64,000 nt of DNA, taken from CAG-488 sp963649715 (GTDB lineage Bacteria; Bacillota; Clostridia; Oscillospirales; Acutalibacteraceae). The stretch lies in NCBI GenBank assembly GCA_963649715.1, contig CAVJIV010000013.1, positions 1-64,000 of the forward strand, given 5' to 3'. Each line of letters opens with the position of its first letter. Positions within the stretch are counted from its first letter, which is position 1. The translations under genes and the position numbers were made by a program. Under the pieces are notes generated by a model. The model ran no database searches. It was not told where the DNA came from and saw only the letters and a program-made list of their open reading frames with translations. Shown here piece after piece: positions 16,409-25,235 of this stretch.

Positions 16409-18340
16409 TTAATACTTTTTCGCCTCAGAAAGCTTCTGCGTCCTTTCGGCAAGAGCCTCCCTACCCTTTTCAGTACGGGGTATATCCGAGCAGCCGACAT
16501 TCCACCAGCCGCCGTAGCCGTCCGTCATGGATTTCGGAAGAACCTTTATATCAATGAGCACGGGTTTTGTCTGCTTGAGCGAATCAAGCACCGCCGCCTC
16601 AAGCTCATCCATAGTCCTTGCGGTGTATGCGACATAGCCGTAGCCTCTTGCACATGCGGCATAGTCGATATTCATGAATTCGCCGTCTCTGATCGGCTTG
16701 TCGCCGTCACGATAGCGAACCTCGGTGCAGAGCGAATCGACGCCCTGTCCCATTTGAAGGTTGTTGATGCAGCCGAATGAAGCATTGTCAAAGAGCATGA
16801 TGTTTATCTTCTTGCCCTCCTGCAATGCGGTTATCATCTCGGAATGGAGCATATTGTAGCTGCCGTCACCCGTAAAGGCATATACCTCCTGATCGGGGCA
16901 AGCAAGCTTTGAGCCGAATGCGCCTGCAATCTCATAGCCCATGCAGGAATAACCGTACTCCATGTTATAGGAATAGAGCTTATCGGTTGTCCACATCCTC
17001 TGCATACAGCCGGGAAGAGAGCCTGCCGCACCGACCGCAACTGCGTCAGTCGGGATAAGCTTACGAATAAGCGCAAGTGCAGCAGTCTGAGTGATAACTC
17101 CGCCCGTTGCCTTTACGAAGCCCTCAACCGCATCGGGCATACGGTTCGGGATTTCGGGAGTGTAGCCCTCGCCGTAATGCGTTGCCGCAAGACGAGCCAT
17201 TTCCCTGTCCCAATCCGCCTTTGCGTCTGCAATCTCGGTCGTATAAGCCGACTTGTAGCCGTCAAGATATTTTTCAAGAGCTGACACGCCCTCCTTTGCG
17301 TCGGCTACCATCTTTATACTGTCAAGCTTGCCGCCGTGGAATGCGCTGGCGTTTATCGTTACAACCTGAGTATCGGCATAGAGCCACTTTGACGAGGTCG
17401 TGAAGTCTGAAAATTTCGTTCCGATACCGATTATCAAATCAGCGTCTGCGGCAAGCACATTTGCGCTTGAATTGCCCGTTACGCCAATACCGCCGACATT
17501 GAGGTAATGGCTCGATTCGATAGCGCTTTTACCTGCCTGCGTCTCGGAAAACGGAATGTTATGCTTCTCGCAGAAAGCCTTTACCTGCTCGCCGGCAAAC
17601 GAGTATCTTACGCCGCCGCCGACAATAACAAGGGGCTTTTTGCTCTTTTTGATTTCCTCTGCAACCGCCTTGACCTCATAGTCGCACGGAATCTGCCTTG
17701 GAATAAAATGAACTCTTTTTCTGAAAAATTCAACGGGATAGTCAAAGCTTTCACCCTGAACATCCTGACAAAGAGCAATCGCCGCTGCGCCTGTGTGCGC
17801 CGGATCGGTGAGAACTCTCATAGCGTTGGTGAGTGCCGTCATGACCATTTCGGGACGGGTAATACGGTCAAAATAACGGGTGACCGCCCTGAAAGCGTCG
17901 TTAGTTGTGCAAGTACTGTCGTGAAGCTGCTCGACCTGCTGAAGAACGGGGTCGGGCTGACGGCTTGCGAATGTGTCGCCCATGAAAAGGAGAAGCGGAA
18001 TATTGTTGACCGTGGCAGTAGCCGCCGCCGTAACCATATTCGCCGCACCGGGACCTATCGACGACATACAGGGTATGATTTTAAGTCTGTTGTTCATCTT
18101 GGCGTATGCCGTTGCAGCCTGAGCCATACCCTGCTCATTCCTGCCCTGCATAACCTTTATTGAATGCTGAGCCTGAGAGAGAGCCTCGCCGACTCCGAGA
18201 ACACAGCCGTGACCGAAAATAGCATAGAAAAGCTCTACAAATTTGCTTTCAACGAGCTTTCCGTCCTGCTCAATGGCAACAAACTGATTGTCAAGGTATC
18301 TGACGATCGCCTCACCGGCAGTCAATCTTATTGTTTTCAT
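16409..18340 (-). CDS. iolD: 3D-(3,5/4)-trihydroxycyclohexane-1,2-dione acylhydrolase (decyclizing)
   Basis: 643 residues, a thiamine-diphosphate enzyme that opens the inositol-derived ring to 5-deoxy-glucuronate. The N-terminal TPP Pyr domain contains GHGCVLGVGEAL, the central domain KPLVIVGGGVRYS, and the C-terminal PP domain the cofactor motif GDGSYNML...NNASFG-like sequence (GDGS near residue 490, DNASFGCINN downstream). Length and motifs are those of IolD rather than acetolactate synthase. The next enzyme, IolB isomerase, is not encoded in the window. Confidence 0.93.
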   Translation of the reverse strand: MKTIRLTAGEAIVRYLDNQFVAIEQDGKLVESKFVELFYAIFGHGCVLGVGEALSQAQHSIKVMQGRNEQGMAQAATAYAKMNNRLKIIPCMSSIGPGAANMVTAAATATVNNIPLLLFMGDTFASRQPDPVLQQVEQLHDSTCTTNDAFRAVTRYFDRITRPEMVMTALTNAMRVLTDPAHTGAAAIALCQDVQGESFDYPVEFFRKRVHFIPRQIPCDYEVKAVAEEIKKSKKPLVIVGGGVRYSFAGEQVKAFCEKHNIPFSETQAGKSAIESSHYLNVGGIGVTGNSSANVLAADADLIIGIGTKFSDFTTSSKWLYADTQVVTINASAFHGGKLDSIKMVADAKEGVSALEKYLDGYKSAYTTEIADAKADWDREMARLAATHYGEGYTPEIPNRMPDAVEGFVKATGGVITQTAALALIRKLIPTDAVAVGAAGSLPGCMQRMWTTDKLYSYNMEYGYSCMGYEIAGAFGSKLACPDQEVYAFTGDGSYNMLHSEMITALQEGKKINIMLFDNASFGCINNLQMGQGVDSLCTEVRYRDGDKPIRDGEFMNIDYAACARGYGYVAYTARTMDELEAAVLDSLKQTKPVLIDIKVLPKSMTDGYGGWWNVGCSDIPRTEKGREALAERTQKLSEAKKY

Positions 18341-18373
18341 GTCTTGTTATCCTTTCTTTGAGGATGTGAAAAT

Positions 18374-18412
18374 ATAGATATTAGATGTTGGATTGTAGAT
18401 ATTGGATTTTTT
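18374..18412. repeat. Degenerate TAGATATTGGAT tandem repeat
   Basis: TAGATATTAGATGTTGGAT followed by TAGATATTGGATTTT, an imperfect direct repeat of 18-20 bases in the 87-base iolC-iolD gap. Similar A/T/G repeats occur between genes of other gut Firmicutes, to my knowledge without known function. Confidence 0.5.
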
Positions 18413-18427
18413 GTTGCTTTTCCATTA

Positions 18428-19441
18428 TCAGGCTCTTGCTACCATTTCGCCGTATTTATCCTTTTCGTCCTTGATAAACTCTTTAACCTCATCAACCGTC
18501 GGCATGAAGAGCGAGCAGCCGTGAGCGGCAACAAGCATTGAAGCCGAGGCACTACCAAGCTCAAGACAATCCATAATGTCGAGATCCTCCAGCAGTCCGT
18601 AAATGAATGCCGAGCCGTAGCCGTCGCCGCCGCCGAAGGACTTGAACGCCTTGACCGGGAACGGCTTGATCGAATACTCGCCGTCGGCAGTGTGAGCCGT
18701 CGAGCCTTGCTTGCCGTGCTTGATGATGACGATTTTGTTTCCCATCTTCATCCAGTGCTCGGCGGTTTCCCTGTCGGTTCTGCCGGGGGCGGAGATAGCC
18801 TCTGTAAGATCAAATTCCTCACGAGAGCCCATTACCATGTCGCTGTTTGAAGCGACGATAGAATAATATATTGCAATCTCGTCCGCATTCTTCCAGTTGT
18901 ACGGGCGATAGTCAATATCGAAAATGATCTTTGTTCCTACCTTTTTCGCAAGGTACATGGCCTTGAGGCAAGCCTCTCTTGACGGACTCTGCGAAAGAGC
19001 CGTGCCGCTGATAAGGATAGCCTTTGCGCTCTTTATATAGTCCTCGTCAACATCGTCGGGGTGAAGCATAAGGTCGGCTATTCCGTCGCGGTACATGAGA
19101 ATGCTGCTCTCATGCTCGGATTTTATTTCGGTAAAAGTAAGACCGAGCTTTTCGCCGCCCTTTGTGCGTACTACATGCGAAATGTCGATTCCCTCATCGG
19201 CAAAGAAATTCTCAACATAGGTTCCGAACTGGTCGTCGGAAACCTTGCCGATAAAGCCGACCTTTTTGCCCAGACGGGCAAGACCAACTGCGATGTTTGC
19301 GGGAGAGCCGCCGACATATTTCTTGTAATTTTCGCACTTATCGAGCGTGTTGTAGTAATCCGTCGGGTTGAAATCTATCGCGATTCTGCCGATCGGAATG
19401 AGGTCAAGCTCCCTTGACTCGTCAAAATCAATGTATTTCAT
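18428..19441 (-). CDS. iolC: 5-dehydro-2-deoxygluconokinase
   Basis: 337 residues of the PfkB ribokinase family. The N-terminal GG motif is YVGGSPANIAVGLARLGKKVGFIGKV; the C-terminal ATP/anion-hole motif is GGGDGYGSAFIYGLL, with Asp as catalytic base (~residue 272). In the inositol pathway it phosphorylates 2-deoxy-5-keto-gluconate, which an aldolase then cleaves. A 2-keto-3-deoxygluconate kinase is a possible alternative from motifs alone, but neighbours iolD, iolE and iolG settle it. It is the first enzyme gene after the transporter. Confidence 0.9.
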   Translation of the reverse strand: MKYIDFDESRELDLIPIGRIAIDFNPTDYYNTLDKCENYKKYVGGSPANIAVGLARLGKKVGFIGKVSDDQFGTYVENFFADEGIDISHVVRTKGGEKLGLTFTEIKSEHESSILMYRDGIADLMLHPDDVDEDYIKSAKAILISGTALSQSPSREACLKAMYLAKKVGTKIIFDIDYRPYNWKNADEIAIYYSIVASNSDMVMGSREEFDLTEAISAPGRTDRETAEHWMKMGNKIVIIKHGKQGSTAHTADGEYSIKPFPVKAFKSFGGGDGYGSAFIYGLLEDLDIMDCLELGSASASMLVAAHGCSLFMPTVDEVKEFIKDEKDKYGEMVARA

Positions 19442-19470
19442 ATTGAAACCTCCGCTATATCAATAAATAA

Positions 19471-21084
19471 TTAACCGATGTGAATTCCTCGTTTTTCTCT
19501 CTTTTCGGCAAGCTCAACGGTAATTTTTTCCATCTTTTCGCCGACAAGGTCATAGGACTTGAGAGGAATGATGCTGAGCATAAGGCTGATGCCCGGAACG
19601 ATCGAAATGAGCGAGAACATAGCGTATCTCATTGTCGTTGAAAGATCCGTTGCGGCAACAACTGCGGTTTTTTCGAGCATCTGCGCCGGGTCAAGGCCGA
19701 TTGCAAGGTACATAACGATGATGCCTGCCGTTGCGATAGCGTTGCCGAGCTTGTTGACAAAGCCCTGGCAAGCCGAGCCGAGTCCCGTCTCTCTGAAGCC
19801 TGTTTCCCACTCCATGTAGTCAAGGCTGTCGGCAACCATCGCATAGGATACGACATTGAGAACGCCGAGAGGTACAGCCGAGATGATAAGAAGAGGAATG
19901 CAGATGAAGAAGCTGAGCTTACCTGTGATTACAAAGTAACCGATGAGCGAGGTAAGAATGCTTGCGCCGAAACCGAAAATGCTGGTAGTGACAACTATCT
20001 GCTTATAATTGAACTTTTTGATAAGAGCCGGCATAAAGAGCATTGCGCCGAACATTCCGACAGCCGAGCAGACCGAAAGAATTGTGCTGACGGTAGAAAT
20101 GCTGCCGGAAATCGCCTTTGACCTCTCCGCTGCGTTCATCGTGCTGAGATCGCCACCGATATAAACGGCGTAACGAGCAACATGAACCGAAGCCGCCTGA
20201 AGCATATATCTGCCTGAAGAAAGGATACCCATGATGATAACAAGCATAAGCGGCTTGCACTTAAAGATTCTCGAAAGCTGAGAAGGCTCGCCCTTAACAT
20301 GCTTCTTGTCGGGAATAACGACACGCTCTTTGACATGGGGATAGGAATTTACAAAGAGGATAATGCCGATAACAGCAGCGAAAAATGCGATGAGTATGTA
20401 CTTCATCTTGTCATAGTTGAGTGCGCCGGTAGCCGAATCAACCTCGGTAAATTTGTTAAAAAATGACTGAACGACCGAGTTTTTGGAAACCTCCATCTTT
20501 GCGCACATAGCCGGAAGCGCAAAGCCTGCAATAAGATAAAGAGCCATAGGGATCGCCGAGCCGACGCCGTTAAAGGTACGGGCAACAGAAATGAGGTTGC
20601 CTCGCTCGTTCGGGTTCGGAGTCATAACATTCGGCAGACTCCAGAACGGAACATCGGCAGCGGTATATATCATACCCCACATGACATAAACAAAGCCGGC
20701 ATAAACCATAAGCCCTGTTTTGTCAAGATTGGGACAATAGAACATAAGGAAGGTAAGCAAAGCGATGGGAACCGCCATAAAAACAACATAGGGCTTCATT
20801 TTGCCCCAGCGTGTTGTGTGACGGTCAACGATCATGCCCATAAGCGGATCGTTGATCGCATCCCAAACTCTCGCCAAAAGCATAAGCAAAAGAACGAAAA
20901 TAAGGGGAAGCTTCATAACATTGGTATAGAAATCCGAAATGTACGAGGACATTACGCTGTAAATCATACCCTGTCCAAGACCTGCGAGACAGAACATACG
21001 AAACTCTTTTGTTTCGACAAATTTTTCCTGCATCACATCGCTGCGACCGGCTTTTGCCGCAGATTTTTTTGATTTGCTTGCCAT
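19471..21084 (-). CDS. GPH-family transporter, probable inositol importer
   Basis: 537 residues from ATG 21084, chosen because AAGGAG lies 7 bases upstream; the frame continues upstream without a better site. About 12 hydrophobic helices with the GPH loop DRHTTRWGKMKPYVVF (~residue 95) identify a cation-coupled sugar symporter. An unusual insertion between helices 5 and 7 carries charged residues, and the C-terminus is a basic helix. As the first gene of the iol operon it most likely imports myo-inositol or a related cyclitol; this is inference from position. It is only distantly related to the tandem GPH pair at 1463-4953. Confidence 0.83.
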   Translation of the reverse strand: MASKSKKSAAKAGRSDVMQEKFVETKEFRMFCLAGLGQGMIYSVMSSYISDFYTNVMKLPLIFVLLLMLLARVWDAINDPLMGMIVDRHTTRWGKMKPYVVFMAVPIALLTFLMFYCPNLDKTGLMVYAGFVYVMWGMIYTAADVPFWSLPNVMTPNPNERGNLISVARTFNGVGSAIPMALYLIAGFALPAMCAKMEVSKNSVVQSFFNKFTEVDSATGALNYDKMKYILIAFFAAVIGIILFVNSYPHVKERVVIPDKKHVKGEPSQLSRIFKCKPLMLVIIMGILSSGRYMLQAASVHVARYAVYIGGDLSTMNAAERSKAISGSISTVSTILSVCSAVGMFGAMLFMPALIKKFNYKQIVVTTSIFGFGASILTSLIGYFVITGKLSFFICIPLLIISAVPLGVLNVVSYAMVADSLDYMEWETGFRETGLGSACQGFVNKLGNAIATAGIIVMYLAIGLDPAQMLEKTAVVAATDLSTTMRYAMFSLISIVPGISLMLSIIPLKSYDLVGEKMEKITVELAEKREKRGIHIG

Positions 21085-21120
21085 ATTAAAACTCCTTGAT
21101 ATCAATTTGACAGATTATCC

Positions 21121-21155
21121 TAAGGCTGCACATCATTTGTGCGATGTTTGCCTTA
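21121..21155. repeat. Short palindromic repeat in the iol operon leader
   Basis: On the minus strand it reads TTAAGGC, then ATCGCACAAATGATGTGC, then GCCTTA, a compact hairpin with the family's TTAAGGC/GCCTTA ends. It lies downstream of the predicted -10 box, so it should be in the 5' untranslated region of the operon mRNA. Confidence 0.65.
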
Positions 21156-21168
21156 ATCTATCCTTGCC

Positions 21169-21197
21169 ATTTTAACATATATTACCGTTTCTTGCAA
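21169..21197 (-). promoter_or_regulatory. Probable promoter of the iol operon
   Basis: On the minus strand TTGCAA (21197-21192) and TAAAAT (21174-21169) are spaced by 17 bases, followed by the hairpin repeat and the transporter start ~85 bases downstream. Confidence 0.5.
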
Positions 21198-21277
21198 TAT
21201 AAAATATTGAATTTTAACAAAAAAATTGATATTGTATAGCAAACAAATGCCCTCCCCTTTTTTCAAGAGAAAGGCAA

Positions 21278-21331
21278 TTAAAGCAATACCGCACAAATCG
21301 GTTTGCGCAATTTGTGCGGTAAATTTCTTAA
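21278..21331. repeat. Short copy of palindromic repeat after secreted-protein gene
   Basis: TTAAAGCAATACCGCACAAAT faces ATTTGTGCGGTAAATTTCTTAA, a 12-bp perfect inner stem ACCGCACAAAT/ATTTGTGCGGT. It abuts the stop codon of the gene at 21332 and may act as its 3' hairpin. Confidence 0.7.
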
Positions 21332-22342
21332 TTAAAATGAGAAGCCGGAGAACTCAACAGAGGTCTTAGCGACGCCCGATGCGGACTTGATTGTAACAAC
21401 ATACTTAACATTTGTCATTGAAACATCCCAGTCGTAGGATACATTGAGAGAAACAATGTTACCTGTCTTGGAGTTTACCGTAGCGGTAATCTTGATGTTC
21501 TTGTTGTTCTCTGTTACGCTCTCAACCGATGCGCCGTCGGCATTGTTGATACCTGCATGGATATTGGCAGCGTTCTTGTAGTCAAAAGCGGTCTTATCGC
21601 CTGTGCCGGAATAAAGACCTGTTCTGCCGAGAGCCGTAGTGTCGCTCTTGCTTGATGCGCTTGCCGTGCTGGTGCCGTTCTTGAGAGTCATTGTGATGAC
21701 ATAGTTGTCGCCGCTCTGCTTGCAGGTTGCTGAGCTGACATCGGCAGCTGTAAGAGAAGCCTTTGAGATCTCACCGACCTTGCCCTTTGTGTTCTTATAT
21801 TCGGTTGTGCCTACTCCGAGGAAATCGTTAACTGTTTCGACAACGATCGACATCTTAAGGAGTGCGCCGCCCTCAAGGTTGCTCAGAGATGTTACTCTCT
21901 TCTTTGAGAAGCCTGCCTTGGAGTTAACCGCCTTGTTAACAGCTGCATTGTAATATGCAACGATGTCGGCTGCCGACGAAGGAACCTTGGAAGCAGTGCT
22001 GCTCGATGAAGAGCTGCTTGAAGACGAGCTGCTTGATGAGCCTGAGCTTGCGTTTGTGCTTGCGCCGGCGTCTGTAGTTGCGCCCGCATCGGCATTTGAA
22101 ACATCTGTTACGGAAGCGTCTGCCGACGGATCTGCCGCAGGATCAACCGAAGGATCTGCCGACGGATCTACCGAGGGATCTTCCGAAGGATCAACGCTGC
22201 CGTTTGCGGAAGAATTAGCCGCATAAGCCTTAGCTGCGTCCACCTTGGCCGTGCTGATCTTGCCGATACTGATTACCGATGTAACCGACACTGCAATAAC
22301 GCAAAGCAGCGCAGTCACGCATTGGATAACTGTTTTCTTCAT
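21332..22342 (-). CDS. Secreted or anchored Ser-rich protein of unknown function
   Basis: 336 residues. An N-terminal signal peptide or anchor (residues ~1-30, hydrophobic core VTALLCVIAVSVTSVISIG) has no lipobox Cys. Residues ~48-80 are tandem DPS(V/A) tetrads encoded by 12-base repeats, then comes an Ala/Thr/Asp stretch and a run of about 15 Ser near residue 105, a flexible linker. The C-terminal ~210 residues form a beta-rich globular domain I do not recognise; its segments around VVETVNDFLGVG and ITMTLKNGT recall a two-lobed lipoprotein-like fold, but weakly. The design fits a surface protein held off the membrane by a linker. Confidence 0.75.
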   Translation of the reverse strand: MKKTVIQCVTALLCVIAVSVTSVISIGKISTAKVDAAKAYAANSSANGSVDPSEDPSVDPSADPSVDPAADPSADASVTDVSNADAGATTDAGASTNASSGSSSSSSSSSSSSSSTASKVPSSAADIVAYYNAAVNKAVNSKAGFSKKRVTSLSNLEGGALLKMSIVVETVNDFLGVGTTEYKNTKGKVGEISKASLTAADVSSATCKQSGDNYVITMTLKNGTSTASASSKSDTTALGRTGLYSGTGDKTAFDYKNAANIHAGINNADGASVESVTENNKNIKITATVNSKTGNIVSLNVSYDWDVSMTNVKYVVTIKSASGVAKTSVEFSGFSF

Positions 22343-22594
22343 AAGTTACTTACCCCAATCTTTCAAATTCTTCAATTTCTGTCAAAAGACATACGCATTA
22401 TATCACATGATTAAAATAAAATCCAGTATATTTATACATTTTTTTAAAAATTTTTATCTATCCTTTAAAATTCATATCTTTTTCATAGATTTTTACTTAT
22501 ATATATGTTATAATACATTTTGTTTGCAAAATAATGCCATGTAATCATCTGCCATCGGCATCTGAAATCCAAAATCTTTCTTGGTGGTGTTCAT

Positions 22595-23353
22595 TTGAGT
22601 AAAAAATTCATTTCATGGAACGTTAACGGCATAAGAGCCTGCATGACAAAAGGCTTTATGGACGCTTTCAATGCGCTTGACGCAGATATTTTCTGCCTTC
22701 AGGAAACCAAAATGCAGGAGGGTCAGCTCGTTCTGAAGCTTGACGGCTATCATCAATACTGGAGCTATGCCGAAAAAAAGGGCTATTCCGGCACTGCAAT
22801 CTTCACCAAGGACGAGCCTCTGAGCGTCAGCTATGGGCTGGGCATTGAGGAGCTCGACACCGAGGGCAGGCTCATCACGCTTGAATTTGACGATATATAT
22901 TTTATTACGGAATATGTTCCAAACGCTCAGGACGGACTGAAAAGAATCGATCACCGTATAAAATGGGAGGACGCTTTCAGAGCCTATGTCTCGGAGCTTC
23001 AAAAGAAAAAGCCCGTCGTTTTCTGCGGCGACCTCAATGTTGCTCACAATGAAATCGACCTAAAAAATCCGAAATCGAACCGAGGTAACGCAGGCTTCTC
23101 CGACGAGGAAAGAGGAAAATTCAACGAGCTGCTCGGCGCAGGCTTCATCGATACCTTCCGCTATTTTTATCCCGACCTCGAAAGTGCCTACAGCTGGTGG
23201 TCATATCGCTTCAAGGCGAGGGAAAAGAACGCCGGCTGGCGTATAGACTATTTCTGCGTTTCAAAGGCTCTTGAACCGAGGCTTGAGAGCGTAAAAATAC
23301 ACTCCGAAATTTACGGCTCGGATCACTGTCCGGTCGAACTTGTTTTAAAATAA
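22595..23353 (+). CDS. xth: Exodeoxyribonuclease III
   Basis: 252 residues of the ExoIII/AP-endonuclease family, which cuts abasic sites and resects 3' ends in base-excision repair. Motifs: WNVNGIRA near the N-terminus, LQETKMQEGQ with the metal-binding Glu, GDLNVAHNEIDL with catalytic Asp and Asn, and the C-terminal SDHCPV with catalytic His. The frame begins at TTG 22595, with only a GGTGGTG stretch as ribosome site, so initiation is probably weak. A TATAAT at 22509-22514 may be its -10 box. It is followed at 12 bases by an unknown gene. Confidence 0.93.
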   Translation: MSKKFISWNVNGIRACMTKGFMDAFNALDADIFCLQETKMQEGQLVLKLDGYHQYWSYAEKKGYSGTAIFTKDEPLSVSYGLGIEELDTEGRLITLEFDDIYFITEYVPNAQDGLKRIDHRIKWEDAFRAYVSELQKKKPVVFCGDLNVAHNEIDLKNPKSNRGNAGFSDEERGKFNELLGAGFIDTFRYFYPDLESAYSWWSYRFKAREKNAGWRIDYFCVSKALEPRLESVKIHSEIYGSDHCPVELVLK

Positions 23354-23365
23354 GAGGGGCTTTCA

Positions 23366-24640
23366 ATGACAAAGAAAAACAAAAAAATCATCATAATTCT
23401 TTCGGCTGTGCTTGCCGTTTGCCTTGTCTTTACCGGGCTTACCTTCAGCAAAAGCTTCACAGGTAAGCTTTTCGGCGGAATGGGCACCGACCACGGCGAG
23501 CCTCTTTCATCGGTAGTGAGCACGGAATTCAAATCCGACTATCCGCTCGTTCAAACTCAGCAGGAAAATATTTTTTACGAAGCCTTTCCCGACGGAACTT
23601 TTAAATATTATAAATATGCCGACAAGGAAATCGTAGAAATTACAAATATAAGAACGAAGGAAATCAGCATAACCTGCAGCTATCAGAAAATCCCAATGAC
23701 CCTCTATTATCTTGAGGATACCGATGTCGGCACGATCGGCTACGGCCTTTTTAATTCCAAGCAGGACAGCGGCGTAAAGACCTTCTCCTACATCTTTGCC
23801 CGTCTTGTCGATTGCCCCGCCTCCTATGAAAGCTCGGCTCGAACCGATTATGTTCTCTTTCTCGATATGGACGCCGAGGACGCATACAAGGTTGACAAAA
23901 CCTATTCGGACATTTACTCGTTCGACCTCGCTTCGGGAACTGCGACGCTTATCGTTTCCTCAAGAGACAGAACGGTTCAGGAGGACGCAACGCAAAACGA
24001 AAATTGGACGGTATTCACCGACAGCTCGGTAAACTGCATGAGCAAATACGACTGGTTCGCCTCAACGAGATATCATGACACCAACGCCGAAACGGTTCTT
24101 TACGACTTCATGTCAGTCGAAAGCTCAAGAAGCATCAGAAAAGCGGAATCGACGGAATTCGTCAATTCCCCCTCCTATCAATTCCGTGAAAAGGACGGCG
24201 CATATTACTGCTTCGCAAGCACGGACGATGGCTTCAGCCTTGTCAAAAACGGCAACAAGAACGAACCGCTCAAAGAATTCAGTGGCAAGTTCACCGATTA
24301 TCTTGTCAGCGATCATTTTATCTTCGACCCGGCCGAAACAGAATTCACCGATATGTTTACCGGCGAAACCCTTTCGGGCAAAAAGACTAATTTCAGTTCG
24401 CTTTCGGGCTTCATCGCCTCCCCCGGCGGAAAGGATTTCATCGTCTTCTGTGACGGCGATAAGCAAGCTATGGTAATCTACAACACTGAGGAAAACAGCG
24501 CAAGGATCATTTCCGACAGTGATATATTCAGCAGCGGATTCTGCAACTACTGCTTCCTCAGCAATCAAACGGTTCTTGTGTCGAGTCTTGCCGAGGACGG
24601 CACTGCGATAAACCGAATCATCAAAACAGATGCCGATTAA
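23366..24640 (+). CDS. Membrane-anchored extracytoplasmic protein, unknown function
   Basis: 424 residues. Basic residues then one hydrophobic helix (~8-27) look like an uncleaved signal anchor; the remaining ~390 residues are hydrophilic, rich in Asp, Ser, Tyr and Phe, and low in Cys. Repeating short strands of the type ...YCFASTDDGFSLVKNG... and ...DFIVFCDGDKQAMVIYN... suggest a beta-propeller-like or DUF5050-type sensor fold, but I cannot assign a family. A GAGGGG ribosome site precedes ATG 23366. It follows xth closely and precedes the dCMP deaminase gene by about 30 bases, so it may share their transcript. Confidence 0.7.
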   Translation: MTKKNKKIIIILSAVLAVCLVFTGLTFSKSFTGKLFGGMGTDHGEPLSSVVSTEFKSDYPLVQTQQENIFYEAFPDGTFKYYKYADKEIVEITNIRTKEISITCSYQKIPMTLYYLEDTDVGTIGYGLFNSKQDSGVKTFSYIFARLVDCPASYESSARTDYVLFLDMDAEDAYKVDKTYSDIYSFDLASGTATLIVSSRDRTVQEDATQNENWTVFTDSSVNCMSKYDWFASTRYHDTNAETVLYDFMSVESSRSIRKAESTEFVNSPSYQFREKDGAYYCFASTDDGFSLVKNGNKNEPLKEFSGKFTDYLVSDHFIFDPAETEFTDMFTGETLSGKKTNFSSLSGFIASPGGKDFIVFCDGDKQAMVIYNTEENSARIISDSDIFSSGFCNYCFLSNQTVLVSSLAEDGTAINRIIKTDAD

Positions 24641-24671
24641 AGGCAGTAACAAAATAAACGGAGGGAATACA

Positions 24672-25172
24672 ATGTCAAAAAGAGAGGATTATATCTCATG
24701 GGACGAATACTTCATGGGCGTTGCTCTGCTCGCCGCCAAGAGAAGTAAGGACCCGAACACGCAGGTCGGAGCCTGCATTGTTAACGAAAACAAAAAAATC
24801 ATGTCGGTAGGCTATAACGGCTTCCCGATAGGCTGCAGCGACGACGCTTTTCCGTGGGACAGAGCGGCAGACAAGGAGTATGACACAAAATATCCGTATG
24901 TTTGCCACGCCGAGCTTAATGCGATACTCAACAACGCCGGCGCACCGTTGAACGGCTGCAGCGTTTATGTTGCTCTTTTCCCCTGCAACGAATGCGCCAA
25001 GGCGATAATTCAATGCGGTATCAAAAAGGTTTTCTACCTTTCCGACAAATACAACGGCACAAGCGGCAATCTCGCTTCAAAGCGTATGTTTGACGCCGCC
25101 GGGGTGGAATATGTACAGCTAAACCTCAAACACAAAGAAATTACTATCAACTTTGACGAAAGCCTTGTATAA
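24672..25172 (+). CDS. dCMP deaminase (ComEB-like)
   Basis: 166 residues of the zinc-dependent cytidine/deoxycytidylate deaminase family. HAELNAI gives the zinc-binding His and catalytic Glu, and PCNECAK the two Cys ligands; NTQVGACIV and GYNGFPIGCSD are family blocks. It deaminates dCMP to dUMP for thymidylate synthesis. The frame is open from 24630, but GGAGGG 6 bases before ATG 24672 fixes the start at MSKREDYISWDEYF. Homologs named comEB occur in competence loci, yet none of the com partners is nearby. Confidence 0.92.
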   Translation: MSKREDYISWDEYFMGVALLAAKRSKDPNTQVGACIVNENKKIMSVGYNGFPIGCSDDAFPWDRAADKEYDTKYPYVCHAELNAILNNAGAPLNGCSVYVALFPCNECAKAIIQCGIKKVFYLSDKYNGTSGNLASKRMFDAAGVEYVQLNLKHKEITINFDESLV

Positions 25173-25235
25173 TTTGCTTTTTTGTGATATATTTAATAGG
25201 TTAATATAAATCCAATTTCTGAAAGGAATGAAAAT

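Noticed and set aside
17507..18163. 218-codon open frame antisense to iolD
   Set aside because: Shadow of the iolD reading frame; amino acid composition is unnatural and there is no start signal.
22110..22200. Regular 12-base repeats suggestive of a CRISPR or minisatellite
   Set aside because: They are in frame inside the secreted-protein gene and encode DPSV/DPSA tetrads; there are no spacers.
23366..24640. Assignment of the anchored protein to a known sensor family
   Set aside because: Strand-like repeats hint at a propeller, but no motif specific enough to name a family was found.
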